Assembly: GCA_017411745.1 (NCBI GenBank)
Contig: JAFQPM010000008.1
Coordinates: 1 to 64,000 of the forward strand
Source: Clostridia bacterium
GTDB taxonomy: Bacteria > Bacillota > Clostridia > Oscillospirales > CAG-272
Length of the DNA stretch: 64,000 nt
Direction of reading: 5' to 3'
In this document: piece by piece, positions 41,201 through 50,914 of the stretch
Position numbering within the stretch: the first letter of the stretch is position 1
Layout of the letters: each line of letters begins with the position of its first letter
Made by a program: the position numbers and the translations under genes
Notes under the pieces: model-generated
Database searches by the model: none
The model's input: only the letters and a program-made list of their open reading frames with translations
What the model was told of the DNA's origin: nothing

Positions 41201-44200
41201 ACACCCTCAGGGATCACGACCACCTCGATCGTGTTCTCACCAATGAACCACTGCTTAGTTGCCGTGGGGTCGTCCTCAGAGATCTCGTCGCCCTCTCCCT
41301 TCAATACGTAATCGAAGTTCGAAAAAGCAAACTGACCGATATCGGTGATCGCCAATGACTCGGGTATCTCAACCATACCGCCGTTGCCGAAATAGTGTGT
41401 CAGCGAAGGACCGGTCGTTATATAAGGATCTTTTATTTCAATATTGATGGACTGCGAATAATACGTGCTCTTTCCGTCCATCACGACGTTTACGGTGACC
41501 GAAGCATATCCCTCAGCCTTGGCGGTGATCACCCACTCGCCGTTTATCTTCTGAACCTCGACGAGATTGTCGTTACCCGATTCGACAACGACCTCGGTAA
41601 CGTCGGGATAGTAAGCGTCGAGCTTGTACCTGAGCGTGACCGATTCCGAAGGATACATAGACAGCGAATAATTGCCGCCCGTAAACTTCATCTCATCACC
41701 CGTGCTTCCTATATCTCTTTCATCGCTGGAAAGGAAATAGAACGCCTTGTTGGTAAGATAACCCGTCAGAACGAAATTGTCGGTTACGGGCTTGTCATAT
41801 TTGACGTAACCCTCGTCACCCTCGCCAAGAACCGTCAGCTCAAGCATGACCTGCTTGTTCGTTTTGGGATCCTTAGCGATTATCACGGTCTGACCGGGAG
41901 CGTCGGTTACGATCTTGTTGTTAACGATATGTGCAACCTTGGTATTAGTTGAAACGTACTGAAGAAGCTCGGTCCACTCGGTTCCGGGATAAGCCATAGG
42001 AGTCAGAGTGTAGACCTGATTGGGACTAAGCGTCAGCGACTCCTCCTCAAAATAGAAGGAATCAAAATCATCGGGGAGCGCGATCTCATAGGTCGCAGTA
42101 TTGAGCGCATAATCGTACGTCGCTACAGTAAAGCTGTTCGCGTTGACCGCATTTCTCTTGATATCATCAATATAATCAGTCAATTCGTAAACAACGTAAG
42201 AGGTTGAATTTTTCTCCGAATAGATGGGTGTCAGATACTGATCGAAGGTCTCGAGCATATATTCGGTTCCCGTAGAATCAAGTCTGACGTATCCTACCTG
42301 GAGAGCCATCGCGTAGTGGTTATCGTAAACCGCTACCTTGGCAAACAGACGGGTCTTTTCAGCTGTGCGGTCGTACTCGGTGTAGAACTCACAGTCCGTA
42401 ACCGCAGGAGCCTCAAAATCGGCGGTCAGCGGGAATTCAAAGGTATTGCTCAGGTTGGTATCGGCTCCGCCGTCACCGTAATCAAGATACGCCTGAAGCT
42501 TTACCGTGTAAGTCGTGTTGTTTTTGAGGTTTTCCTCGTAAGCATCAAATCCGATCTCAACGTCAGCGGGGTATATAGAGCCGCCGTCGCCGTACGACTT
42601 TCTTATATCGGTCTCCACCTTTTCAAATACGATCTCACCGGTCGCATCATCGGTGATCGTTATAACGATGCTTGCACAGTTTCGAAGCAGACCTGCCCAG
42701 ACGTTGCTGAGCTCGTGGATCGAACCCACCTGATTAGAAAGAGAAACGTACTTTCTGTCAGCCGCGATCTGCGTGGTGCTGGGGTCCTGAACGAAGTAGA
42801 AGGAGCCGAGATAGCTGACGAAATCGTCCTGAACGCTTCCGATGGGACGCGTTGCGTATGCATCGGGAAGAGTTTTGTCGAGCAGATCGATCGAATCATC
42901 CAGCTCGTCCTTGTTAGTTGCATAGTAATCAAGGTCGAAAATGGGAGCTACGGTCCAGTCGCCGTAGAAGGCAAGATAAGGAACGCTGAGATCAACGACG
43001 CTTTCGTCTGCCGCATCGAGAACCACGAAGCCCTCGACGTACATACCGTTTTCAAAGGACTCGTCAAGATATTTCTTGTCCTCCGCACTCAAGGTGATAG
43101 TGACCGTTACGTTTGCGGTCTGTCCCGCGGCAACGGTTATATTCATTCCGTTCTGAGTCGCACCCGAGATAGAGGTGATCTCTACCTTTGCGCCGCCAAG
43201 CAGATATCCCTGCTCGTCGACCGTGGTCTGTCCCTGATTGGTCTTCGTATCGCTGACGCCCTCGGTCATAACGTATGCCGAAACGTCGTAGGAAAGCGAC
43301 GTGCTTCCGAAATTTTTAACTGCAAACGAAAGAGTATACACACCGGTTTTGGACGGATCATCGCCAAGCTCAAGCTTGGTCTTGTCCATCTCCTTGCCGT
43401 CCTTAAAGGTAATGATGTAGGCATCGGTGTTAGCGATATTGTCAAGATTCGCAAGACCTGCTCCCTGCTTTCTTACCGCATAAGGCAGTCCGTTGGTATT
43501 GTAAACTATGTCCGCCGTGGACATCATAAGCTGGTTAACGAATGCGGTCACCTTCACGGGATCGTTTGCGATCTCGGGGAAGTTCTCTACCACGTACTGT
43601 CTGATGAGAGCAGTAACGCCCGCGATGTTAGGGCTTGCCATAGAGGTTCCCGACTGGTGATCGTAGCTCTGACCGGGAACTGCGGAATATATCATACCGC
43701 CGTGCGCCGTGATCTCGGGCTTGATGCCAAGATCGGGAGTCGGTCCCCAAGACGAGAAGTCGGACATAAAGGGACCTGACGTCTGAGATCTGCTGAGCTT
43801 AAGCGTTCCCGTTTCGGTGGCAGCAAGCATCTCGCCGTCATCCTGACTTATTGAGCAAACGCCGATCGTAGCGTCGCCCACGTTCATTTTTATATCACCC
43901 GATACGTTGTTGTAAATGATGATACCCGCCGCGCCCTTCGATTGCGCCACGTTTGCCTTTTCCTCAAAGGTCGTAGATCCGCGTCGAACGAGCACGATCT
44001 TGCCCGTAACGTCAAGACCGCTGTAATCCGCCGAGCGTCCCGCGCCGGGAATCGTTATGTACTCGATCTCCATCTCGTTGACGCCGTCGGGCATAATATC
44101 GTCATAAAAGTTCTTTTCCTCGGTCACACGGTCCGTGGATTCCGAGAAGTATATGATCTTATCGTTGAACAGAATGTAAGGAGTTTTCTTTCCGCTGATA

Positions 44201-45483
44201 GAAGCGACGGACATCGCTCCCTCGTATGTAGATGGCGAGCCGACCGTCGCGCTGTCGGGGTTGGAGGTAAGACCGAGGTTTCCGTTCTTCTCCGAGCCGT
44301 AAGTTGAGTTGAAGCTGTTGGACGCTGCAACTACCATACTGATGCCGGTCGCACGAATACGGTCGTAAACTCCGCTTATTGCCTCTTTATCCATCTCACG
44401 GCTGAATCCGCAGCTCGTACCGATCGACATGTTGATAACGTCAACACCAAGGACAACGCAGTCTTCAAGTGCGCTCAGGATCCAGGATGTACGCGCGGTC
44501 GATACAACGTCCGAAAAGATCTTCATAATAGCGAGCTGTGCGTTGGGAGCAACGCCCGTGATCTCATCGTCCTTACCCGCAATAACACCCGCAACGTGCG
44601 TTCCGTGCTCGCTCGCAGAGGGAGTCATGGGATATACGTCGGGGTCGTAATCGGCGTAGTCAAATGCAAATGGCACCTTTTCGTTTATGTATACGTCGGC
44701 AGCCGTCAGTCCGCTGTGAAGCTTGCTCGCCTTCGTGTCGGAGATAAAGTCCTCAACGTCGGAAAGAGTCATACCCAGCTTGCTTCTGTCCGCCGTAAAA
44801 TTGTCCACCGAGAATGCGGTGTGGTTATAGTCAAGACCGGTATCAAGGACCGCCACGACCATACCCGTTCCGTCGTACCCGAAGGAAGAGCTGTTGAAAA
44901 TGCCCGTTTCGTAGACGTTGACCTTGTTTTCAACGAGCTGTGTTTCGCAGGTTTTGTACTCGTCGCCAACGATGACCGTAGCTCGATCACCGACCGACTC
45001 ACAAAGCTCCTCAAAATCAGCAGCCTTTATGACCACCTCGAATCCGCCGAAGATAGCCTTGTAGTCGGCTCCGAGAGTATAGCTGATATCGTTGTCATCA
45101 AAGAAAGACAATATCGTGTCCTTCTCCGCAAGGATCTTATCCTCAACGGCAGCCGCGTCGTCGGAATAAACGTACTCCGTGAACGACAGCGCTCTGTCCC
45201 CCTCCTCGTAAGCATCTAGCAGAGAGTCCTCTTTGGTCTGGATAATGACCGATATATCATCAGTATCCTTAACGGTAGCGGGCAGCTTGTACATTACTGA
45301 GCTGTCCAGATACTGAATAAGATTTTTTTCAATATCCTTGTTTGTAAGTTGAACGATAGAGCCTGTGCCCTGTGCAGTCTCGTTTTTTATCGGAGCGAGA
45401 GCTGCCGAGAAGAGCATAGTGATCGCAAGCAGCATAACCGCCGCAAAGCTTACTGATCTGATCCATTTTTTTCGGTTCGCCAT
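38209..45483 (-). CDS. Giant cell-surface subtilisin-like protease with BspA-like repeats
   Basis: A 2424-residue secreted serine protease. After a signal peptide (residues 1-40) and an I9-like propeptide region, the S8 triad is in VLDTGLDYNH (Asp about 214), SEHGTHVAG (His about 293) and GTSMASPN (Ser about 614); a PA domain sits between the last two. Then come C5a-peptidase/Fn3-like beta domains, a Big_2-like domain (LTLSPNQVYTLTPMA), and a long series of BspA-type leucine-rich repeats (about residues 1390-2200: 'IGDYAFY', 'LTEVILS'). A helical segment, an acidic Thr-rich linker, one membrane helix (about 2370-2390) and a basic cytoplasmic end anchor it. It probably cuts host or dietary proteins for the Opp system encoded downstream. 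Confidence 0.92.
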   Translation of the reverse strand: MANRKKWIRSVSFAAVMLLAITMLFSAALAPIKNETAQGTGSIVQLTNKDIEKNLIQYLDSSVMYKLPATVKDTDDISVIIQTKEDSLLDAYEEGDRALSFTEYVYSDDAAAVEDKILAEKDTILSFFDDNDISYTLGADYKAIFGGFEVVIKAADFEELCESVGDRATVIVGDEYKTCETQLVENKVNVYETGIFNSSSFGYDGTGMVVAVLDTGLDYNHTAFSVDNFTADRSKLGMTLSDVEDFISDTKASKLHSGLTAADVYINEKVPFAFDYADYDPDVYPMTPSASEHGTHVAGVIAGKDDEITGVAPNAQLAIMKIFSDVVSTARTSWILSALEDCVVLGVDVINMSIGTSCGFSREMDKEAISGVYDRIRATGISMVVAASNSFNSTYGSEKNGNLGLTSNPDSATVGSPSTYEGAMSVASISGKKTPYILFNDKIIYFSESTDRVTEEKNFYDDIMPDGVNEMEIEYITIPGAGRSADYSGLDVTGKIVLVRRGSTTFEEKANVAQSKGAAGIIIYNNVSGDIKMNVGDATIGVCSISQDDGEMLAATETGTLKLSRSQTSGPFMSDFSSWGPTPDLGIKPEITAHGGMIYSAVPGQSYDHQSGTSMASPNIAGVTALIRQYVVENFPEIANDPVKVTAFVNQLMMSTADIVYNTNGLPYAVRKQGAGLANLDNIANTDAYIITFKDGKEMDKTKLELGDDPSKTGVYTLSFAVKNFGSTSLSYDVSAYVMTEGVSDTKTNQGQTTVDEQGYLLGGAKVEITSISGATQNGMNITVAAGQTANVTVTITLSAEDKKYLDESFENGMYVEGFVVLDAADESVVDLSVPYLAFYGDWTVAPIFDLDYYATNKDELDDSIDLLDKTLPDAYATRPIGSVQDDFVSYLGSFYFVQDPSTTQIAADRKYVSLSNQVGSIHELSNVWAGLLRNCASIVITITDDATGEIVFEKVETDIRKSYGDGGSIYPADVEIGFDAYEENLKNNTTYTVKLQAYLDYGDGGADTNLSNTFEFPLTADFEAPAVTDCEFYTEYDRTAEKTRLFAKVAVYDNHYAMALQVGYVRLDSTGTEYMLETFDQYLTPIYSEKNSTSYVVYELTDYIDDIKRNAVNANSFTVATYDYALNTATYEIALPDDFDSFYFEEESLTLSPNQVYTLTPMAYPGTEWTELLQYVSTNTKVAHIVNNKIVTDAPGQTVIIAKDPKTNKQVMLELTVLGEGDEGYVKYDKPVTDNFVLTGYLTNKAFYFLSSDERDIGSTGDEMKFTGGNYSLSMYPSESVTLRYKLDAYYPDVTEVVVESGNDNLVEVQKINGEWVITAKAEGYASVTVNVVMDGKSTYYSQSINIEIKDPYITTGPSLTHYFGNGGMVEIPESLAITDIGQFAFSNFDYVLKGEGDEISEDDPTATKQWFIGENTIEVVVIPEGVKTIGSYAFANLTALTKVVLPSTLERIDFGAFYGCSSLMEVEGIENVKFINRSAFEGCALRGDIDLEKTVAIADRAFANNTKLASITLGTDVQSVGAYAFSGNTALKKVTIEAEIIKLGQYAFNMCSDLEQIDINAAVIPTAAFNECTSLEKITLGKDVAVIGEYAFSNAAATVFEVDSRNSTFAAAKSGEYLTNKAGTEILLIAPGISGAFEVNDDRITSVGMGAFSGNLRITSVNIPSVKRVANYAFAYCERLAEVKLGELEAIGDYAFYRTAIDTVPDLNKTIAIGDYAFAYTNVTELVVPDGMNIGEGAFRECKSLSSVTIGNNVKIGNDAFRLDRETNFTETPGSYEGANGLRVYYYIYTSPLHTLTIGNNVEIGDGAFMGAAELETVTLGEGAVIGDNAFFNTPRLKTIDLSKVKSIGAAAFSGDVLYEFSDMNMIEPLINADREYVYRYYAPVLSSIDVSSAEYIGEGAFEFCRELVSVKLGDGVEKLPSRVFNLCVKLENIDLSSVKTIGESAFCEAALTIADLSAVEKIDKYAFVYNDELTEVILSQENVVLGEGAFSYCDALVTVTGSEHISEVGDYSFAYTAITSIDLTGATYLGDGAFLKETVTEFEIKLGEKLTDIGENPFAMCKLSKFESTVSETFNGEVFEKPTFTYDISENVRVIDGMLYRVVPNGLELITYTGDETAVKVADGTVRIAAQAFAGSDIVQVMLPSTLKSIGHKAFYACDSLTMVSFASYEAPVLEEEYDYSYWLSAENLPATGEYQYEDAYTGEVLVYEGLGIVPYFMWNATDTPAVIYYGANFVDYVGRVDSTVVMVKPANGLNYDSFIYGKYFALSVNGEAAADATTLAAIAAIDMLPDNITLADKDLVAAARAAYDKITSDTQRGLVNNYEKLRKAEQKISDLEYIQNEQKPDTETETTPDDTVTTDPQRELDIEKILTISSLVGAAISLTLAIVFITLYINVKKKMKKTAPEQSEESVSENTDGADA

Positions 45484-45551
45484 TATTTCTTTACCTTTCG
45501 TTTCGTGCGTTCTTTGAATCAAACTGATTTACTTTATACACAGATACATAT

Positions 45552-45580
45552 ATTATATCACATATTATTAAATATCGCAA
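45552..45580 (-). promoter_or_regulatory. Promoter of protease-opp operon
   Basis: On the minus strand TTGCGA (45575-45580), a 17-bp spacer and TATAAT (45552-45557), about 70 bases before the protease ATG. All gaps in the following minus-strand run (38181 to 30081) are short, so it may drive about 15 kb. Confidence 0.78.
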
Positions 45581-45662
45581 GCCTTTTTTTAAAACAAAGC
45601 CTCGATAAAGTGCAAAATGCAATAAATTTTTATCGCCTCCTCATAATTTTGCAATTTGCGTA

Positions 45663-45691
45663 TTGATTTTTTCGAAAATTCATGGTATGAT
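45663..45691 (+). promoter_or_regulatory. Promoter of lipoprotein operon
   Basis: TTGATT (45663-45668), a 17-bp spacer and TATGAT (45686-45691), about 75 bases before the redoxin lipoprotein gene. Confidence 0.65.
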
Positions 45692-45764
45692 TAATAATGG
45701 ATGTTTATTGTCACTTGATTTTTATCACAAACCCAAAATAAATCGAATTTTTAGGAGGCCTTTT

Positions 45765-48605
45765 ATGAAAAAGAGCATTCGAATTGCCGCTATGGCGCTG
45801 ACGTGGCTGATAATAATGATGGCTATCGGCACGGCAACGGTCGGTTGCGACACGGGTCATCACGATGATGAAACGAACGGAACGACCACCGCCCAGACGA
45901 CCGAAAAGACCGAAGATACCACTACCGCACCTACTACCCCCGATAACACAAAGACCGAATACACGATCAGTGTAAAAACGATCGGCGGACGTGCTATCTC
46001 GGGACTTACGTTCCACATTTACGAGGGTGACGATCTAGTTGACTACGGTCAGACAGACGAAAACGGCATTGGAAAGATCTCGCTCAAGCCCTCGGACAAT
46101 TACAGCGTAGAGCTCTCGACCTCCATGCTTGAAGGATATCTCGTCGAGGAAAGATACGCTTTCGCAGGCACCTCTGTAGACATCGTTCTCACGTCCGCGG
46201 TCATAGCCGACTCCGAGCTCACGGGTGTGCAGTACAAGCTTGGAGATATCATTCGTGATTTCACTTACACAACGTCTGACGGAGAAACCTTTACTCTGTC
46301 GGAGGTTCTGAAGGAAAAGAAAGCCGTTCTCATCAATTTCTGGTATTCCTCCTGCGGCCCCTGCGTAAACGAATTTCCCTATATGCAGTCCGCATACGAA
46401 AAGTATCAGGATGATATCGAGATCATCGCGCTCAATAACTATGGGGGCGACAATGAAAACGCAGTCAAGGATTTCAAGGCGGCAATGGGTCTTACCTTCC
46501 CCGTCGCAAAGGATTATTCCCGACTCGGCTCGGCATTCAACCTTATGGGTTATCCCACCTCCATCCTTGTCGACCGCTACGGCACCATCTGTCTTATCGA
46601 GGTCGGAGGCCTGACCAGCGAAAAGCCCTTCCTTGCAGTATTCGAGCATTTTTCCTCGGATAACTACGAGCAAAAGCTCTTTACCTCGATAGATGAGCTT
46701 ACTCCCACCGAAACCCCCAACGTAGAGATGCCCTCCTCCGAGGAGATCGGAAGCGCGCTCAACGGAACGGGCTTCAGTGCGATATACTCTCCTGAGACCG
46801 AAACGTCCGACGCAAAATATTCCTGGCCCTTCCTGATTGGAACGAAGGATGGAAAAAGCTGCGTATATTCTTCCAACTTCTATAAGGACGGCTCCTTCGC
46901 AACGCTCCACGCAACCGTAGAGCTCAAGGCAGGAGAAGCGTTGGCTATCGACTGGTTTGCCGACACAGAGCTGAGCGTCGACACGCTCTATATCCTCGTT
47001 GACGGCAAGGATATTTATCAGATCTCGGGAAACAGCGAAGATTGGCAGACCTGCTACCCCTTCGTTGCGGTTGAAGACGGAACCTATAAGGTATCCTTCG
47101 TGTACGTTAAGGACAGCACGACCGACGAAGGAGAAGACCGCGTGTATCTGAGCAACTTCCGCACCGTCGCCATTGAGGATATTGACAGCGCTACCTATAT
47201 TCCCCGTCAAGCAGCTACAAAACCCAATGCAAACGGTCTTGGATACCAAAAATATGTAACAGTTGTTTATAATTCAACAGACGGTTACTATCACGTGGGC
47301 TCTGAAAACGGCCCCCTTCTCCTTGCAAATCTGATGTTGGGAACCCAACTCAATGAAACCTCTCTCAACGACCTCGGATATAACGGCAACCTCAAGGATG
47401 CACAGGGCGACGTCTACGAAGCACTTGTTACCTATTGTAATTATTCGATCAACGGCACGCTGTACGGCTATTGCCCCGTAACAGAGGAGCTTAGAGGACT
47501 GCTCGAAAGATCTGCCGATCTCATAGGCTTCGAGCAAGGAAATCCTGATCAGTGGCTTCAGGCTTGCTCTTACTACGATGCATACGGAACCGACGGAAAG
47601 CAGCTCGAGGATCCCGTCAAGGGAGTTGCCTTCTTCGCCGCGTTTGACACCGTCCTTTCGACCGATGCTGAAGAAAAATTCAACACCGTAGTTTACGACG
47701 GACGCGTGATCATGCCTCGCGGTCTTAAATACAAATTCATTCCCGAAAGATCGGGCGCGTATATCATCCAATCCCAGAGCAGCGACGAGGTGGACGGCTG
47801 GATATTCGACGAAAATTGCGAGCTCATTCATACTGCGTCGGTCGTAGACCGTCCCTATAACGGCCAAGAGGTAGATACGACCAACGTTTCTATCATTATA
47901 TATTTTGAAGCAGGCAAAACTTACTATATCGATATCGCCTACTACGACATTTACGCAGCAGGCACCTTCACCTTTACGGTAAAATATCTCGCGGAGTCCT
48001 ATGAGCACTTCCATCTCGCGTCCCCCGGATATTTCACATACGTTGAAAGCACCACGGGTCAGCTCAACCAGACTATCGCAGGTGGAATCGACGTTCAGCT
48101 CGGAGAGGACGGATATTATCACGAGCTCCTCGCAGACGGCACTCTCGGCTCTGTCGTTTATGCCGACTTCAAATATGCTACAGGCTTGTTCTCTCATTCC
48201 ATTATGGAAATGATAGGTATGGATGCCTTCAACTTTGCCTACAACGAAACCGACCAGATGGTTATGGCAAAGCTCGAGGAGCTTAATGGCGACGTTGACG
48301 CTTGCCGAGAATACTATAAGAATCTCTGGGGCGACGGCTACGCCGAATGGGAAGAAATCTATAAGCTCGAGGAGGTTCTCGCAGGCAAATATCACGGTAC
48401 GGGAGCTGACCTCACCGACGAGATCAATGCTTATGTAGAAAAGATGATCGCGTATTCAAGCGACGCGCCTGAGCTTGAGGGCTGTGTTCCCGTTGACGAG
48501 GAGCTCGGAGAGATCCTTCAGGCTCTTATGGATAAGTATTCTTTGAGCGGAGTCAAGAACTCTTGGACAAAGCTTTGCTACTATTATAAGAGCGTAGCAC
48601 CTTAA
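45765..48605 (+). CDS. Redoxin-domain lipoprotein with DGYYH domains
   Basis: A 946-residue surface lipoprotein. Order: signal peptide with lipobox-like Cys (GTATVGC); a Thr/Glu-rich linker; a prealbumin-like beta domain (EYTISVKTIGGRAISGLTF); a thioredoxin-like redoxin domain with INFWYSSCGPC (Cys 197 and 200) and IIALNNYGGD; a beta region; and two copies of an unnamed C-terminal domain marked by DGYYH and ending in a (W)...C-YY pattern. ATG 45765 has AGGAGG upstream. Function: probably a thiol-disulfide or peroxide-type redox protein outside the membrane, fed by the NapH-thioredoxin protein at 52647-54224. It heads an operon with two related lipoproteins. Confidence 0.82.
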   Translation: MKKSIRIAAMALTWLIIMMAIGTATVGCDTGHHDDETNGTTTAQTTEKTEDTTTAPTTPDNTKTEYTISVKTIGGRAISGLTFHIYEGDDLVDYGQTDENGIGKISLKPSDNYSVELSTSMLEGYLVEERYAFAGTSVDIVLTSAVIADSELTGVQYKLGDIIRDFTYTTSDGETFTLSEVLKEKKAVLINFWYSSCGPCVNEFPYMQSAYEKYQDDIEIIALNNYGGDNENAVKDFKAAMGLTFPVAKDYSRLGSAFNLMGYPTSILVDRYGTICLIEVGGLTSEKPFLAVFEHFSSDNYEQKLFTSIDELTPTETPNVEMPSSEEIGSALNGTGFSAIYSPETETSDAKYSWPFLIGTKDGKSCVYSSNFYKDGSFATLHATVELKAGEALAIDWFADTELSVDTLYILVDGKDIYQISGNSEDWQTCYPFVAVEDGTYKVSFVYVKDSTTDEGEDRVYLSNFRTVAIEDIDSATYIPRQAATKPNANGLGYQKYVTVVYNSTDGYYHVGSENGPLLLANLMLGTQLNETSLNDLGYNGNLKDAQGDVYEALVTYCNYSINGTLYGYCPVTEELRGLLERSADLIGFEQGNPDQWLQACSYYDAYGTDGKQLEDPVKGVAFFAAFDTVLSTDAEEKFNTVVYDGRVIMPRGLKYKFIPERSGAYIIQSQSSDEVDGWIFDENCELIHTASVVDRPYNGQEVDTTNVSIIIYFEAGKTYYIDIAYYDIYAAGTFTFTVKYLAESYEHFHLASPGYFTYVESTTGQLNQTIAGGIDVQLGEDGYYHELLADGTLGSVVYADFKYATGLFSHSIMEMIGMDAFNFAYNETDQMVMAKLEELNGDVDACREYYKNLWGDGYAEWEEIYKLEEVLAGKYHGTGADLTDEINAYVEKMIAYSSDAPELEGCVPVDEELGEILQALMDKYSLSGVKNSWTKLCYYYKSVAP

Positions 48606-48642
48606 CTCTAACCGATCACACCACCAATCTTGGAGGTAAATG

Positions 48643-50877
48643 ATGAAAAAATTCAAACTGTACGTAACCATATTCTTGCTTCTTTGCACCCTTACTTGCA
48701 CGGTTTTCGCGATCGCGGCGTGCAACACCACAACGGGATCGCAAAAAGAAACGTCCGCAACGAACGAGACCACTGCAGCAGACGAAACTTCGGGGACAAC
48801 GGCAGAGTGCTTGCACGAGGTCACCGAATGGATCGTTGACACAAACGCGACCTGCTCCGAGGAAGGCACAAAGCACAAGGAATGTTCTCAGTGCAAGGCT
48901 TCTCTTGAAACTGCCGTCATCTCAAAAACGGCACACACGGAAGAGATAGTTTCGGGCAAAGCCGCGACCTGCTCCGAAAATGGACTCACAGAAGGAAAAA
49001 AATGCTCCGTATGTAACGAAATACTGGTTGAGCAGACAGAAATTGCCACGATCAGTCACACGGAAGAAATAATTGAAGGCATATCCGCCACCTGCACACA
49101 AACGGGTCTTACAAGCGGCAAAAAATGCTCCGTTTGTAAGACTGTGCTCATTGAGCAGCAGGAGATTGCTATGTTGGAGCACAATGAAAGCGATTGGATC
49201 ATCGACAAGATCGCAGAGGTCGGAGTCGAAGGATCAAAGCACACGGAATGTCTCGGATGCAAAGAGGTCATTCAGACAAAATCTATTCCGGCTGTGACAG
49301 AAGATCACGTTCACGAAGGCTCCGAATGGATCGTCGTGACCCCGTCAACCTGCTCGCAGGCGGGCGTTAAAGACTTCATCTGCGACTGCGGTCTGACTAT
49401 GCACACAGAAGAAATAAGTACGATCGCCCACACCGAAGAGATCGTGTCGGGCAAGGCTGCAACCTGCACCTCTACAGGCCTTACCGACGGCAAGAAATGC
49501 TCGGTCTGCAACAAAACTCTCGTAAGCCAAACAGTCATCGCCAAAGCTGCTCATACCGAGATAACCGTTTTGGGCGTATCCGCAACGTGCACTCAATCGG
49601 GCCTTACCGACGGCAAAAAATGTACGGTCTGCTCCGCGGTCACGGTTGCACAGATGGCAGTTCCCCCAACAGGCCACAGATTTAGCTCGGGTACTTGTAT
49701 CGGTTGCGGCATCAACGAGCCCTACGGAGTTTGGATCGTTGACGGCCAAGGCAATCCGATGAAGGATATCATCGTTAAGATCACGAAGAACGGCGAACAG
49801 ATCAAAATGTTCCCCTACAACGGAGAATTTCTCTCTCTCGACGTTGAGCAGGATACCTACGGTATAGTTCTTGATCTTTCTCAGCTTAATGAGACCTACG
49901 TGTACGATGAATCGCTCTGTGTAATTACACCCGATTCAAAGACCGCAACCATCCGTCTCTTCAAGCAGCCCACGCCTACGGAGGAGCCACTCTTCGTCGG
50001 ATCTCCGATCTCGGCTGATTACCCCGCATATCGTATTGAGGATGGTGCCTATATGGCGTCTCTGACTCCCAATGATTACACCTTCTTTATTTTCTCCCCC
50101 TCGATAGCCGCAACGTACACCATTACGTACGAATGCACCTCTGATCTTGCGATCAGCTACCACGGCGGAACCTTCTTCGTTCAAGGCTCGGATCTCACCG
50201 ATGCATCTTCTGATATCTCCAGATACGAAAACGGCATTTCCATAAACGTTTACTCCAGCAATATCGGAGGAGAGTACGTTATCGCCGTAAGATCCGCCTC
50301 AGCAACGTCCTGCGTTATCAACATCAAAAATGCGGGCGATCCCGGAACAAGGATCGAGGATACTCCCTGGATACCGTACCTCGAGGACGAAGAGATGGTC
50401 GAGGAACAGTTGAACATATCGGTCGAAGGAGAATACACTCCCATCGACCTCACCGATCTGTCTATCACGGCGGTCTATAATGAGTCGGACGGATATTATC
50501 ATCTCGGCTCTGAGGACGGCGCTATCGTCTTCATAGATCTGACGTCGCACACGCCATACGTCAGCAGCATCCAAACGATCTGCGGATATCAAAGAATGGG
50601 CGCTTACATTTATGACGTTAACGGCAATATCGTCGAAAAGCGCAGCTATAACGAGCTGTTCATTCAGTACGGCATGCCCGATAGCGCCGACGCACCGGTA
50701 GATCAGCCTATAAGAATTCCTTTGACCGCCAAATTAGCCGAAGCAATACAGTCCTTCGGCGGCAAAAACGGTTGGTGGACTCCGGATTCTGACGCTAACA
50801 TCTTCACACCTGCGCTCTTGGGTGCACCATATAATCAGGAATACGCTTGGTTGCTCTTCTGCGGTTATTATTCCTGA
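48643..50877 (+). CDS. Lipoprotein with repeated zinc-knuckle-like Cys motifs
   Basis: A 744-residue lipoprotein (lipobox AIAAC). Residues about 50-340 are imperfect repeats of about 40 residues with the pattern His-Thr-Glu-...-Ala-Thr-Cys-...-Gly-Leu-Thr-x-Gly-Lys-Lys-Cys-x-x-Cys, seen six to seven times. They could bind zinc or form disulfides. Then follow the same prealbumin-like beta domain as in the neighbours (PYGVWIVDGQGNPMKDIIV), a carbohydrate-binding-like beta region, and one C-terminal DGYYH domain ending WLLFCGYYS. The ATG at 48643 is 6 bases after GGAGG; an ATG one codon earlier is possible. Second gene of the operon, 37 bases after the first. Confidence 0.8.
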   Translation: MKKFKLYVTIFLLLCTLTCTVFAIAACNTTTGSQKETSATNETTAADETSGTTAECLHEVTEWIVDTNATCSEEGTKHKECSQCKASLETAVISKTAHTEEIVSGKAATCSENGLTEGKKCSVCNEILVEQTEIATISHTEEIIEGISATCTQTGLTSGKKCSVCKTVLIEQQEIAMLEHNESDWIIDKIAEVGVEGSKHTECLGCKEVIQTKSIPAVTEDHVHEGSEWIVVTPSTCSQAGVKDFICDCGLTMHTEEISTIAHTEEIVSGKAATCTSTGLTDGKKCSVCNKTLVSQTVIAKAAHTEITVLGVSATCTQSGLTDGKKCTVCSAVTVAQMAVPPTGHRFSSGTCIGCGINEPYGVWIVDGQGNPMKDIIVKITKNGEQIKMFPYNGEFLSLDVEQDTYGIVLDLSQLNETYVYDESLCVITPDSKTATIRLFKQPTPTEEPLFVGSPISADYPAYRIEDGAYMASLTPNDYTFFIFSPSIAATYTITYECTSDLAISYHGGTFFVQGSDLTDASSDISRYENGISINVYSSNIGGEYVIAVRSASATSCVINIKNAGDPGTRIEDTPWIPYLEDEEMVEEQLNISVEGEYTPIDLTDLSITAVYNESDGYYHLGSEDGAIVFIDLTSHTPYVSSIQTICGYQRMGAYIYDVNGNIVEKRSYNELFIQYGMPDSADAPVDQPIRIPLTAKLAEAIQSFGGKNGWWTPDSDANIFTPALLGAPYNQEYAWLLFCGYYS

Positions 50878-50914
50878 CACGTTGATAAGAAAAAAACATT
50901 AATGGAGGACAATC

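Noticed and set aside
42316-43779. Plus-strand frame opposite the giant protease
   Set aside because: Shadow of the subtilase coding frame; no motifs.
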